Shown: positions 23,427 to 34,305 of the stretch, piece by piece
How positions within the stretch are numbered: the stretch's first letter is position 1
Layout of the letters: each line of letters opens with the position of its first letter
Assembly: GCA_022478985.1 (NCBI GenBank)
Contig: JAKSZP010018539.1
Span: forward strand, 102,184-166,183
From: Massospora cicadina
Taxonomy: Eukaryota > Entomophthoromycota > Entomophthoromycetes > Entomophthorales > Entomophthoraceae
DNA length: 64,000 bases
Reading direction: 5' to 3'
Translations under genes and position numbers: made by a program
The notes under the pieces: generated by a model
Database searches by the model: none
What the model was told of the DNA's origin: nothing
What the model saw: only the letters and a program-made list of their open reading frames with translations

Positions 23427-24747
23427 TATTTAAGAATTTTAACCAGATAAATTCCTCCCATAATTTCCAAAATTAGGGTTTTGATCAATTGAGGTTTGTT
23501 TCTGATTTTTTTTTCTAGTTTCAATAATTTTAAGTGATAAAATAACCAATTTGTGCTCCCCATTTGGATATGGGTGAGCTGTTTTGACGATCCACTGGAT
23601 TTGGAAATAATGGGGATGATCAACAATAGCAAATTAGTTACTTCAATGCCAGAAACTGAAGCTGACGTAAGAAAAATATTTAATTGATTTTATTAATGAT
23701 GGTAAATTGTTAATTCAACATTGAGGAAGTTTTGGGGATAATCACTGATAAGAAAATTGGCTATTTAACATTGATGACTGAGGATGAGGATGTTGATACA
23801 TAATTTTGATTATTATTCATTAAGATAAATTGACTAACTGACGTTGAGAGAATCTGGATCACTCATTACTGATGCCAAGGATGATCCAATCATATACTAT
23901 GTTTTTAATATAACAACTTAAGCCAAGGATGATTAGATTAATGGCTATGGTGCTAAGAGATCTGAAAGTTAAGAAAGAGGTGGACATTCCACTGACTAAA
24001 GTTACAAATTGCCAGCAATCAAGGCCAAGGATGATTCAGGTGATGTTTGTAATAGGGAATTAGAAGTTGAATCAGCGACTAACGCTGAGAATGTCTCAAC
24101 TTAATATTAACATTGATGATGAAAGATTAAAATGGGATGATTGCCAGTGAGAGTGCTGATATTTGTGATTGCTACTGAGAGTGATGAAATTGAGATGACT
24201 GCAATGAATGCCAATGACGTTGATAGGTGGGCTGTGGATTTCCATGGAAACGCCTAATCATAAATAGGTGAAAATCATATCAATAAATTTCTAAAACTTC
24301 TCTTCTATTATAATCTTCATTGTTGAATTTGCCTACCTTAACTAGTCTTAAAGTGGACAAAGGTGAGATTGTTGAACCCCATGGTTAGGTGCTGGGTTAA
24401 TGCACTTAAAGGGATTGGCGTTGTTAACTACAATACCTGGATCTACAAGGAAACACTGCGAGGATTTGCCCAGTCAGTGGATACAGCAACGGACAAGAGG
24501 AGATTAACTGTGAGAGTGGGTTGAGCAAGGGGTCGGGCTTCCCAGGAAGGGAATGTAGACCACTGGTGGCCACCAAGAGGGGTTAATCTGCCAAGGTGAA
24601 GTTGGTGGTTTGTTGGATTAGGGAGTTGCCTGCGGACTTATAGTGAAAGGAGGCCTATGAAGGAGAAATAGCAAGGACCAGAAGTCTTCATACTGTATGG
24701 TCTGGCGCACTTATGGAGCTCCTATTGCAGCAAGTAAAAGTGCAACA
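23427..24747 (+). repeat. Element E 3' LTR
   Basis: 1321-bp uninterrupted partner of the three left pieces. The first bases are TATT where the left copy has TGTT; it ends TGCAACA. It carries its own degenerate copies of the GACTRAGGCCAAGGATG motif (about 23765, 23870, 23925, 24020 and 24080). Divergence from the left copy is high, perhaps a quarter of sites, so E is old. Confidence 0.85.
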
Positions 24748-25817
24748 ATAAGAAATGATTACCCTATGTGAATCTGAGTCATTAAAAGGTGATATTTTTG
24801 GAAAGATACCATTAAGTAGGCCATGGAAAGCTAAAGAAGATCTAACAAAGATTTAAATAAGATATTATACTGGGAGGCAATATCAGATGCTATCAGTCAG
24901 TTTTTGGATCTCTGTATTGCTTGCTCCTAATATAAGCCTCCCCAAATAAAGTTTGATTTTTAGTTTGTCCCTCCATGTGCATCCTTTCACAATATCTCCA
25001 TTGACGTTGTAGGACCATTCTCAAAGACATCCAGTGAGATCAGTTGTTATAGTAATAGATCACTTCACTCTTGTGTAGAAGATTGAAGACTATGCGTTCA
25101 CCTCCTTATTTACCACATGATTCCTATACAGCCAGGTTTTACTTGCTACAGATGCCCTCAGATACTACTTTCAAACTATGAATGGAACTTTATCTCCAAT
25201 GTTGTAAGATACTTTTCTAATTAGGTGGATTCAGAAAAGCAGTCTACCACGCTACAATACCCTCAAGCTGTGGAAACATGAAGAGTGTGAACAGAATCCT
25301 TACATACTTTTTAAGAAGATCACAGTCCATCTTAGATCAGTTTGGTCCATCTTGTTGCCATCACCCTATTTAATTAATGGTTAGGAAACTTCAGACTATA
25401 AGAATGTCACCATTTAAAGCGCTATAAAGACGAGAAACCGCTTTACTGATCTTGTTAGCCACAGTGATGGTTGCAGATAAAAAACTAACTCTCAGCAGAT
25501 ACCAAGAAGGTTTATTGGAGGAATTAGTCAAAATTCAGCTTAACGTCAAAAGCATTATTATATGCCACCAGGGGGAGAGTACCAAAGAGAGTGACCACAG
25601 ACCTAAGTTGCCCAAGTTAAAGGTGAGACAGGAAGTAATGATCTACCATATGTGCGAAGTACAACCTGAGAAGTTACAGGCCTTCTGGATGAGACCTACA
25701 AACAACTTAGGTGAAGAGGAATCAAATACTCTAGAAAAAGTGATACACATATTACAGTAAATTGTGTCTACATTTGGCACCTGAAGTCTTTACATAGGCT
25801 TTCCTTAGGAAGGGTAC
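24748..25817 (+). pseudogene. Element G integrase remnant
   Basis: Continuation of G after E. 'FHNISIDVVGPFSKTSSE' (about 24985-25045) is the first catalytic block. The longest open piece is 25452-25760 (102 codons), with 'VKIQLNVKSIIICHQ', 'VRQEVMIYHMCEVQPEKLQAF', which fits the C-terminal domain after the integrase core. Other parts are broken by stops. A purine tract (AGGAAGGGTAC) at 25807-25817 precedes the presumed 3' LTR. Confidence 0.65.
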
Positions 25818-25904
25818 TGTTGAGAAGAGCTCAACTATAGGGGTTAATTCCTCATCCTATGGAAAAACCACTTCAGAAAACACAATTTTAAACATACTAA
25901 TATT

Positions 25905-26151
25905 TAATTTAATTTTATTTGAGGTGGGCCGACCTGGGGATGATACCGCACCAATTAGGGAAGTGAAGAAAAATGGGAAAGGAGGATAAAACCTGGAAAA
26001 CCTCCATGTGCGGCATATGATAGGCCAGGAACTCCATGGACCGCCTTTGCTATTTGCTATCTCAGTTCAGGGCATTGGCGCGCAAAACCAACACAGTCAA
26101 AATCGTCCCCTACCCAAAGTCCATTACTGGGATCGAACTCAGGAGGCAGTG
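25905..26151 (-). mobile_element. SINE-like retroposon with 15-bp target duplication
   Basis: 247 bp flanked by perfect copies of AAACATACTAATATT (25890-25904 and 26152-26166). On the - strand it starts CACTGCCTCCT, contains GAGTTCGATCCC (26127-26138), close to a pol III B box, and ends CACCTCAAATAAAATTAAAT, an A-rich tail. No A box precedes the B box, so it is probably 5'-truncated. The tail resembles the LINE 3' end at about 59170-59195 (CTTCCTCAAATAAAAATT), suggesting LINE-dependent copying. tRNA origin is inferred. Confidence 0.65.
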
Positions 26152-26344
26152 AAACATACTAATATTGGTACAATGTAATAGCCAGCCAAAAAAATAATTG
26201 GTTCTCACCCAGCATAGCCATCAATCACAATAATCTACTAGAATTAAACCCCTATATAGACTTTAATTTGATCTAAATTTCCTAACAACAGAGGCCTTTA
26301 TATATATCATCTGTACGCCGCAATAATTTTCCAGCCAGTCACTA

Positions 26345-26402
26345 TGACGTCACAAGACACACCAGTATTAGTACTGGTCAAAAAAGTATATGAACGACGT
26401 CA
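26345..26402. promoter_or_regulatory. Two CRE-like palindromes with a hairpin between
   Basis: TGACGTCA at 26345-26352 and CGACGTCA at 26395-26402, with an inverted repeat ACCAGTA-TTAG-TACTGGT (26361-26378) between them. TGACGTCA is the classic ATF/CREB-type bZIP site. In a presumed LTR it may be an activator site; function is not shown. Confidence 0.3.
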
Positions 26403-26599
26403 CAAATGGCACCATAAAGAACCCCTTTTATTTGGTTTCTACCGCTCATGACAGGCAAATTAGCCAACCCCAATCTAGAGAGTTTCTTTGTTTGTGAGCC
26501 TTCAAGAATTGAGCAAATTATCAAATTGGGAAGTGAATTACAACTTAAAAACTAATACATTTGAGACAACAAAGATACCCATGCAGTCACAAAAGCCAC

Positions 26600-29500
26600 A
26601 GGAGTCATGGGAACATCAGGAGCCACGGGTAAGCTCAGAAAATTAGCCTCAATTTCACAAACAAGAAAGTGATCCAAAATGCTATCTAAGGAAGAAACCC
26701 ATACGGTCAGAGGTAATTAGGTTTTGTACTTCAGTGACCCTGAAACCAAGATAAAATCTCAATATGAGGAAAATTGATTTGATATACATCAAGATTATTT
26801 TTAAGCACCACAAATACATATTACTATATTAACTTCTTATATTATATTAAGATAACTTTTTGAATAATCTTTACTTTTATTGTTATTTTATTTGGCGGTA
26901 CTAATGTCAAATATAGAAGAATTACTTTCAAAGATTTGGACTTAGCCTTTTTGTTGTCTTTAGAGGTTGAGAGGAGCTCCAGTGTGCTTAGGAACAGCAC
27001 TCATTATTTATTTTTTAAGTCCTAATACATTGAACACACTTAGAACCACTAGTAAAAGTCTCACATGCCTCAATAAAAGGTATTTCCAAATTGCCTGGAA
27101 ATGCACCCTGTGAACAATTAAATATCTTTTTGCAAGTGATTCAACCCTACTAATCATTACACTTTGAGCGAGGGGCCACTATAGCAATAACTTTATAAAA
27201 GGAACGGATTGATATGCACCACTTTTAACTAGTTATTAAAACCATTGGGAAGATCAAGAGCTTCTGTTGGACTTTGACAAAACATTTTGGTGTTATATGT
27301 GTCAGCTAATGTAACGGCATGTATCTCTGACAAATAGAAAAAAAGTTAGCCAATACCATAGAGTAAGCAAACTAAGGTCTTTAACAGGTATAGCTATAGA
27401 AAATTGACTTTTAGTGTTATAAATAGTCAAGGTATCATTGAGAACATTACACTGTCACCCTTACAGTACCCTAACTCTATTTGAATAATATGTATAATTC
27501 TTGATAACTTTCTGCTTATTTTGTAAAAAAGGGGAATGTCTTTGCCATTATCTACAACTAAAAATAAGAAACAGTTTAGTTCATTGTAGTATCACCTGTT
27601 AAAATGTTCTGTTTACTTTTTATGGCAATGACCTGTCACTATAAAGAAAGATCATAGGGGAGCTTTAATAACAATAGCAATTAATTGTTTTAACAACAGA
27701 GGGTGGCTACTCCCTTGTAGGGGGCCTAGATTTAAAAGAGGCAACAGAAGAGTCTAAGCTAGAGGAACTTAAATGCTCTATAGCAAAGAAGATGGAATTA
27801 CTAACCCCTCTACTTATAAGGACAAAAGTAAATTATATTCAGTTGAGTATGAAGGTGCAGGAAAAGTGATAAGTTGTACCTCACCTACAATAAAAATTTA
27901 GGTTTCACCAGCAGAGCTCGCTGCCTTTTTACAATTATCGCCTATAGAAAATGATAAATTATAAGGGTTGCGTAAGAGGAGTATAGGTTGGTTATATGCA
28001 CATTATGATAAATTACACTATAGATTGTGACTTTATCAAGTAATATATAAAAGTTACAAAATTGAAGGATATAAGGCGCGTCAAATGGGGAGTCATAAGA
28101 CCTTGTGTTCTCATTTACAGTTATAGGTGATAGAAGAGTTTTTGTTGGATAGCATAGGTAAGGATCAAGCTTGCCTTTAAAGTAATTATAGAGATACCCA
28201 GACAAGTTAGAAGGATCCAATACATCAAGAACTATGTAAGATGTCTAACATTGGTTTTATATACAGCTTAACTGTAAGGCTCCTCAACTAAAAGAATTTA
28301 AAAAAACATTTAAGAGGTTGCCCAGGAAGAGGTAAATAAGAGTACTGATGTCCTTATGAGTATAGTAGTGTGTACACGAGGTTGTACATCTGTTTCTTGA
28401 CTAGAAGTTGCTCTAGAAGGGGTTTTTGTCACGCTTAGTATGAGTAAACAGTAGTGATCTTCATAAAATACTCACATAGGAAAATTCTAATAAAGAGGTA
28501 GCCATTTATATATTTCTATTTAGCCTTACTTTAGAACATTAATGTGGACATCCTATGGTAGATCAAAAGTCTTTAAATATATTATTAGTTTAGAAAGGAG
28601 GTTAAGATGATTAGTATGGGCACTACATGCAATTTGGGTTTCTTGTACTGTAGGAGAATTTCAGCGCCATCAGTAAGGCCTATTAAAAGAATAAAAACCA
28701 AACTAAGGCAAGAAAATTGAAATCAATAATGTAGGAGACTCTTAAAGATGATACTTTAAAAAGTACTAGAATGACTTTTACAACAGAAAACAAAGGAATG
28801 CATGTTTTGTTAAACTTTATTTAGATGTTATAAGAAAAATATGATTACAGGAGGTCCTTCCTGTTATTTTCATGGTTAAAAAAATTAAGCAATCAAAATT
28901 GTGAAGAATAATTAAAAACATGTCACAGTCAATTATTTACAGATTCCTGCTATATCAAAGCAAAATACAAGCAAAACTGAACCAAAAGGGAAGCATAACT
29001 CTGTAATTGCCAAATGTTAGAATACGTTGGTAAACTCATGTGTTAATGTTAGCGTTGCAGAGTTGGGAAAACTAATATAGATGGTTATTTTTTTCAAAAA
29101 CAAAAATGATAAAGCATACAAAAAAGCTATCATATAAACAAGGCATTGTAAGATGTACCAACTCAATATGAAACAATAACAAAAAAATAATAATTGGCAG
29201 GAAATTTTTTTATTTTAATAATAAATACCAGCATTCTTGTAAGTAAATATTTTATTAAAAGTCTTAAAATATATATAACTTCTGATTTCTTATTTTTAGT
29301 GAGATTTATATAAGATGAATTTCCTTTAATTTTTCTGACAAAAGACAAATTTACAAGCTTAGCAAATTTACCAATAACATCATATTGTGTAGTCTTATCA
29401 TTAAGAGATTTTTGAGTGATTTTTATATTTGTGAGCGCTTGAGTATTTTTCTTGACAGGTATGACCAGTATCCACTACCTTCAATGATCTTAGTCTCTAA

Positions 29501-31240
29501 ATTTTTTATAAGATTTTCTGTTAGAGTTTTGTCTTTAGTTTTAAAGACTTCATTTAAGGCTTAACACCAGGACTATGTCACTATCTGGGAAATAGTAAAA
29601 ATTGGAATAATTGTAGATTTTTTACTATTGTCACCTTAAAAAAGAAACCTAAGTTTTTACACTAAAAAGAGGTCTAGTTATTTTAAAAAAAAAATAAGAG
29701 AAATACATTTTGCTTATTCTGATGTGGTGAAAATTATAAGCTAAGAAAAATATACTTTTTCATTATTAAAATAAGCTAATGATATATACGCAATCTAGTT
29801 TCTACAAAAGGTGTCTTATGTGTGAAACATAAATTAGATATAGCTTTCTTATAGCCAACAGAAAATGTAATTGAATCAAATCACATGTTATATTGCTGTT
29901 ATTTTGATTTATTAACTATAAGTTCAAGTTTGTGTTATCAGACTTATCATTATATAATAATTAGAATGCTATAGATAATAGATAAAATTAATAAAGACAA
30001 GAGAAATAATACTTTGATGAAAACTTAAGTCAAATGTACTCATTACATAATACTATACATAAGCAACTTGTTTTGACTTTTGCTTAGAGTTCTCTCCTGT
30101 TTCCTATATCAAGAACGCTGTCCATTATTATATTTATCTTACTAACAGATAATCATTTTTTATATCTTCCATTCTTTAAATGTATAATGATGCCTTCCAT
30201 TATTTTTTTCCTAATTGTACTTTACATAAAAATATAATTAGTCCATTTTATTAGATACATTTTGCATATTCATCTTATTAAAACCCATTTTTAACCTGAC
30301 TATATCTTCTCTTGTTTCAAATGATAAGAATGCTACTACTGCAAAAGAAAGTTATAATCATATAGTTATAAAATAAAGGGGCTTAAGAGTTAGAACTTAT
30401 ATTTTACTAGAAACATCAAAGAGAGGTACAACATAAGAATGTATGAAGTGAATTTCTAGTATTTATAATGGATTAGAATAGAATATTATTGGCTTATATA
30501 GTATTTTATTTCTACAAAAAACCCACCAGTACTATAGTTTACTTCTTATAATATGCATTTTTAGCTGAAGCTGACTCTGACTATTTGAGTAATTTTGCAC
30601 CATTATCAACTCTGCTATACTATTCAAATTTAGCCTTAAGGCAAATTTTAAATGCTTAAGTTGTTTCATACTTGTTAGATGAAATCAGTTGTTCTATTTT
30701 ATCTATTGTAGGATCAAAAAAGCAATATTATTGGTACAGCAATAAGTGATACAAGTTTTAATATTATAGACTATTTGTATCCTTTTTTGGTAAATTTTAT
30801 AGAAAAAAGTTCATGAAATAATTAAATCCAATGTAGATTAAGATCATAGGGTTTATTTATGTGGTTTTCTGCTATTTTTATATTACCCAGAAAGTGTTAA
30901 AGATGATATTGTATTGTCAAACGTTACTTATATGATATATAAACACCCTTTTTAATGGTTATTAAAGAAATAATCTTAAGGATAATAGAGATCTGAAAGT
31001 ATGAAATGTTGGTTTTAATAAACTACCTAGTTAGCTGATGTAACTACTACCCACACTTGGATACTTTAAGGTCATATTAGTACATTATTGATAACATTAA
31101 GCTACTAGTTAAAATTGAGATCTAATGCCTGAAAATTTTCAAAGAAGTCCCAAATTAGTTATACAGTCAATCATAGTGATTTAAGGTTGACTGACTTAGC
31201 CATTACTAAAACTCAAGGCTAGATGATCCTTTTATCAAAC
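26600..31240. other. A+T-rich region without recognisable gene
   Basis: About 4.6 kb, very A+T rich and full of stops in all frames. Short open stretches (27942-28220 -, 29163-29348 -) match nothing I know. The sequence looks like strongly decayed repeats; some phrases near 30.6-31.2 kb may belong to the RT remnant that follows. Confidence 0.4.
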
Positions 31241-32080
31241 TTTTCTGATTTGTACCAGATATTTTTACAAATTAAACCTATAACTAAGTTGCTGATAACA
31301 AATAGTCAAAAATAAAAAAGGTCTAAAAAGAATCTAGGTTATTATTTAGTTAATTTATAGCTTTTTACTTTAGATGGGTTTATAATGCTCCTAAAACTGT
31401 AATGATCTAAACTCTAGCTAAAATATAACAATAAACGCCAATGTTTTGCGGTTATTATTGCCTTATGTTTACATTTTATTTTAACAATATGTACAAGTAT
31501 AAATATCATCTAACTAGGCTTTTTTTGAGTTCCTATCTGCTAAAGAGGCTAGTGCTAAAGAACACCACATTACATAAGTTAGTGGCCAAATACCATCTGA
31601 AAATCCACAGAGAACCCTATATAAGCTGGACAACAACATAAAATTACTTCCCTTTCAGCTCATAAATACAAAATTTTAGTAAAATTAATGGATTTAAGAA
31701 GCTGAAACGATGTTTTTCTAGAGAAACTAAGTAAAGCACCTTAGGAAAACCATAATAATCAATTATTCTACATCCCTGAGAATCCATTCAGACCATTTGA
31801 TTTTACAATAGATGCCTTAGGAGCTACAAATACTATCTATTAAATATATAAAAACTTTTATATCAGTTTTAAATTATGTGTGAAAAGCCAAAATCACCAA
31901 TGTAACAAGAAACGGTTGTATGCAATACTTATTTAGTAGCTATGTGGTTGCATGTTTAACAAGACGTGAGGTGAGTTTTAGGTTATATTACAAGCAGATA
32001 AGGCTACTTATATTTATTATTAAATTATAAGGATATTAATATTTTACATACATAGATTCCTTGTTTTTTCACTGTCACTC
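31240..32080 (+). pseudogene. Decayed LTR-element RT/RNase H remnant
   Basis: Weak gypsy-like phrases on the + strand: a 'VADNK*SKI' and 'FRWVYNAPKTVM' series (31270-31430), which resembles the RT 'MPFGLxNAPATF' block, and 'NPFRPFDFTIDALGA' (about 31793-31840), which resembles the RNase H start with its first Asp. Frames change often. The call rests on a few motifs only. Confidence 0.35.
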
Positions 32081-32084
32081 TATT

Positions 32085-34305
32085 TAAAATAGGAGGCATA
32101 CTAAACCTATCCAATTGGCGCCCAATCTCCCTAAGTAATGCTGACACTAAATTATTTATAAAATTATGGCCAAACGATCAGGGAACTGCAACTGATGTAA
32201 TATCCCCATCACAATATGGATTTGTCTCAAGAAGATCCATATGAGGTAATATTCACACAGTTGCAGATGTCTGCCAGACTAAAACCTCTGGAGCGCTTGT
32301 CTTTTTAGATCATCAGAAGGCATATGACAGGTGGAATGGACTTACCTCATGGTCTGCCTTCAAAAATCCAAACTCCCATATGGGTCTATAAACTAGATGA
32401 TGTTGTTCACAGAGTCAGCCACCATGGCTGTGCGCGGATCAAATTTCTAACTAACATAGTTCTTTCACAGAGGGGACTCAAACAAGGGGACCCTCTGAGT
32501 CCCCTACTATATAATTTTAGTCTTGATCCCCTAATCTGGAATACAAATGCCCTCATCAATGGAATCAATTTCTATGGCCAAGCACCAGTCAAAATGATGA
32601 CTTTTTTGACAACTGTGTGGTGTGTATCTCCAACAACTAGGATGCTCACATTATCCGAGAAAGTAATACAAGAACACTCATTTATAATCAATGCATCATT
32701 TAATACTGGAAAAACTTATAATTATACTCTTGGGGAAAGAACAGACCCATTGGACGGCATCCATCTTGGATCACCAGATCAATATAGCATCAAGACTCCT
32801 CACTAGACCTAGGAAACAAAGATAATCAATTAACCCACTGGAACTTGCCTTCACTACCAAGCTGGAAGCTGGAACTGTCCTCCACTTGGGGATATAGTTA
32901 GAGGCAGGAGGTTAGCCAACACCATGATGGAAAATAAACTCCTAGATAAAGTAACAAAACGCATTACCTCCTTTCATGGACATCAAACAGGTATAAATGG
33001 ATGGGTTGTGATAATTAATTTCATGATACTATAAATTATATGGTTTACAGCCCATGCAATTGCTTTTTAACCGTCCTTTTTAACCACAATATTTGCCTTG
33101 ATACAGGGATGGCTTTGGTCCAACCATAATGCCCCTGTGCGCCTTAAAACTTTATTCGGCTTTAGGAGGAATGGAGGTATGGGGCTAACTAATTATGTAG
33201 AGCAAGCGACCCATATACTAGGATCCTGGATAGCTCAGGTGACTAGTCCAAACCTTCCAGAGATACATTGGACTAGAGCAGCAAGATCTAATTTTGCACG
33301 AGCGCTCTGAATAAGAAAATTCAGATCATCCAAATTCATTGATTAAGTATCTTGCATCTCACACAACCGCTGCAGGACCACATGCACTCCTGTACACTTT
33401 AAAAGAATACTTTTAGCCATGAGAAGAGCAGAGTGGAAGCTTCCCATAGGTGGCCAGACCAGTCACTGAGGTCACCCAAAGCTAACTAACAGACAAGAAG
33501 TTAGTGGACAAGTAGTTAAAGATAGCATAATATACAGAAATCCGAGTACCATTGCCAGGATTTATTAACTTGATCATAAGGACATACCATACAGCCTGGA
33601 GACCCAAAGGTTGATCTGGATTATAAACACACCACCCACTACTACAATCCAGTATATGGGCACATGTATGGATATGCATGCGGAGAATGTTTTGCATGGT
33701 ATAACGTTCAAATGCTGCCCACTCTTCACGTACAATATGTGGCTGTTATGGAAGCTTATTAAACCGTCTAGAACAAAAATCAACATCAATAGCTATCTGG
33801 AAAGAGGTCATGCGCCTATTCCGTCAAGTCAGTGGACAATCATTTAGTTTGGCTAGGAACATGTTTGCTCTCAACATGGAGTCACCTATTCATCCATCTT
33901 TATGGGTGTTAATAGTAGCAATAGCACTATGGACAGTCCATACTATAGTATTTTAACATTTAAAGATCAACCCCTACCCTCCAAGAAGTCATCAATCGTT
34001 TTCACTACCATATATTGGAACATTTTCAAGCATGGTTGTTTAGAAACATGACATACGCAACAGAAGGATAATCAATTTATGGTTCCCATATGGTCCCTAA
34101 ATATTGACTCATTCCCTCACTCATACTACATCCAAGGATAAGTAAGCATAAATACCCCCGTCTTCCTAAACTAGGTGGTCCTGGAGGCAACAGGAGGGGC
34201 TATGAACACTCTAGGGTGTTCTTGATTCACATTTTATTACTATTTATCCTCTTTATATCAGAAGTGTATATCCCCTGGTCAACCTTCCCCAAACAAATTA
34301 AAAGA
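32085..34305 (+). pseudogene. LINE ORF2 remnant: RT to 3' end (copy 1)
   Basis: Non-LTR RT blocks: 'LSNWRPISLSNADTKLF' (about 32105), 'FLDHQKAYDR' (about 32305), 'RGLKQGDPLSPLLYNFSL' (32470-32530), then the C-terminal region 'FGFRRNGGMGLTNYVEQAT' (33155-33220), which aligns with copy 3 at about 51900. The longest open piece is 32324-32806. The 3' part ends in CCTTCCCCAAACAAATTAAAAG, like the 3' end of copy 3. The endonuclease is missing, so the copy is 5'-truncated, as usual for LINEs. Several stops and frameshifts. Confidence 0.75.

Larger units (their letters stand above)
25818..26600 (+). repeat. Element G 3' LTR (start clear, end not determined)
   Basis: TGTTGAGAAGAGCTC follows the polypurine tract of G, as expected for a 3' LTR. 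The 5' partner lies outside the window, so the right end is arbitrary. The block contains the retroposon at 25905-26151, a TATA-like stretch near 26300 and two CRE-like sites. Confidence 0.4.

Noticed and set aside
26127..26138. A functional tRNA gene
   Set aside because: Only a B-box-like segment is present, with no cloverleaf and no A box; the insert has retroposon ends.
27942..28220. 92-codon - strand stretch as a gene
   Set aside because: No recognisable motif, A+T-driven composition and no supporting neighbour.
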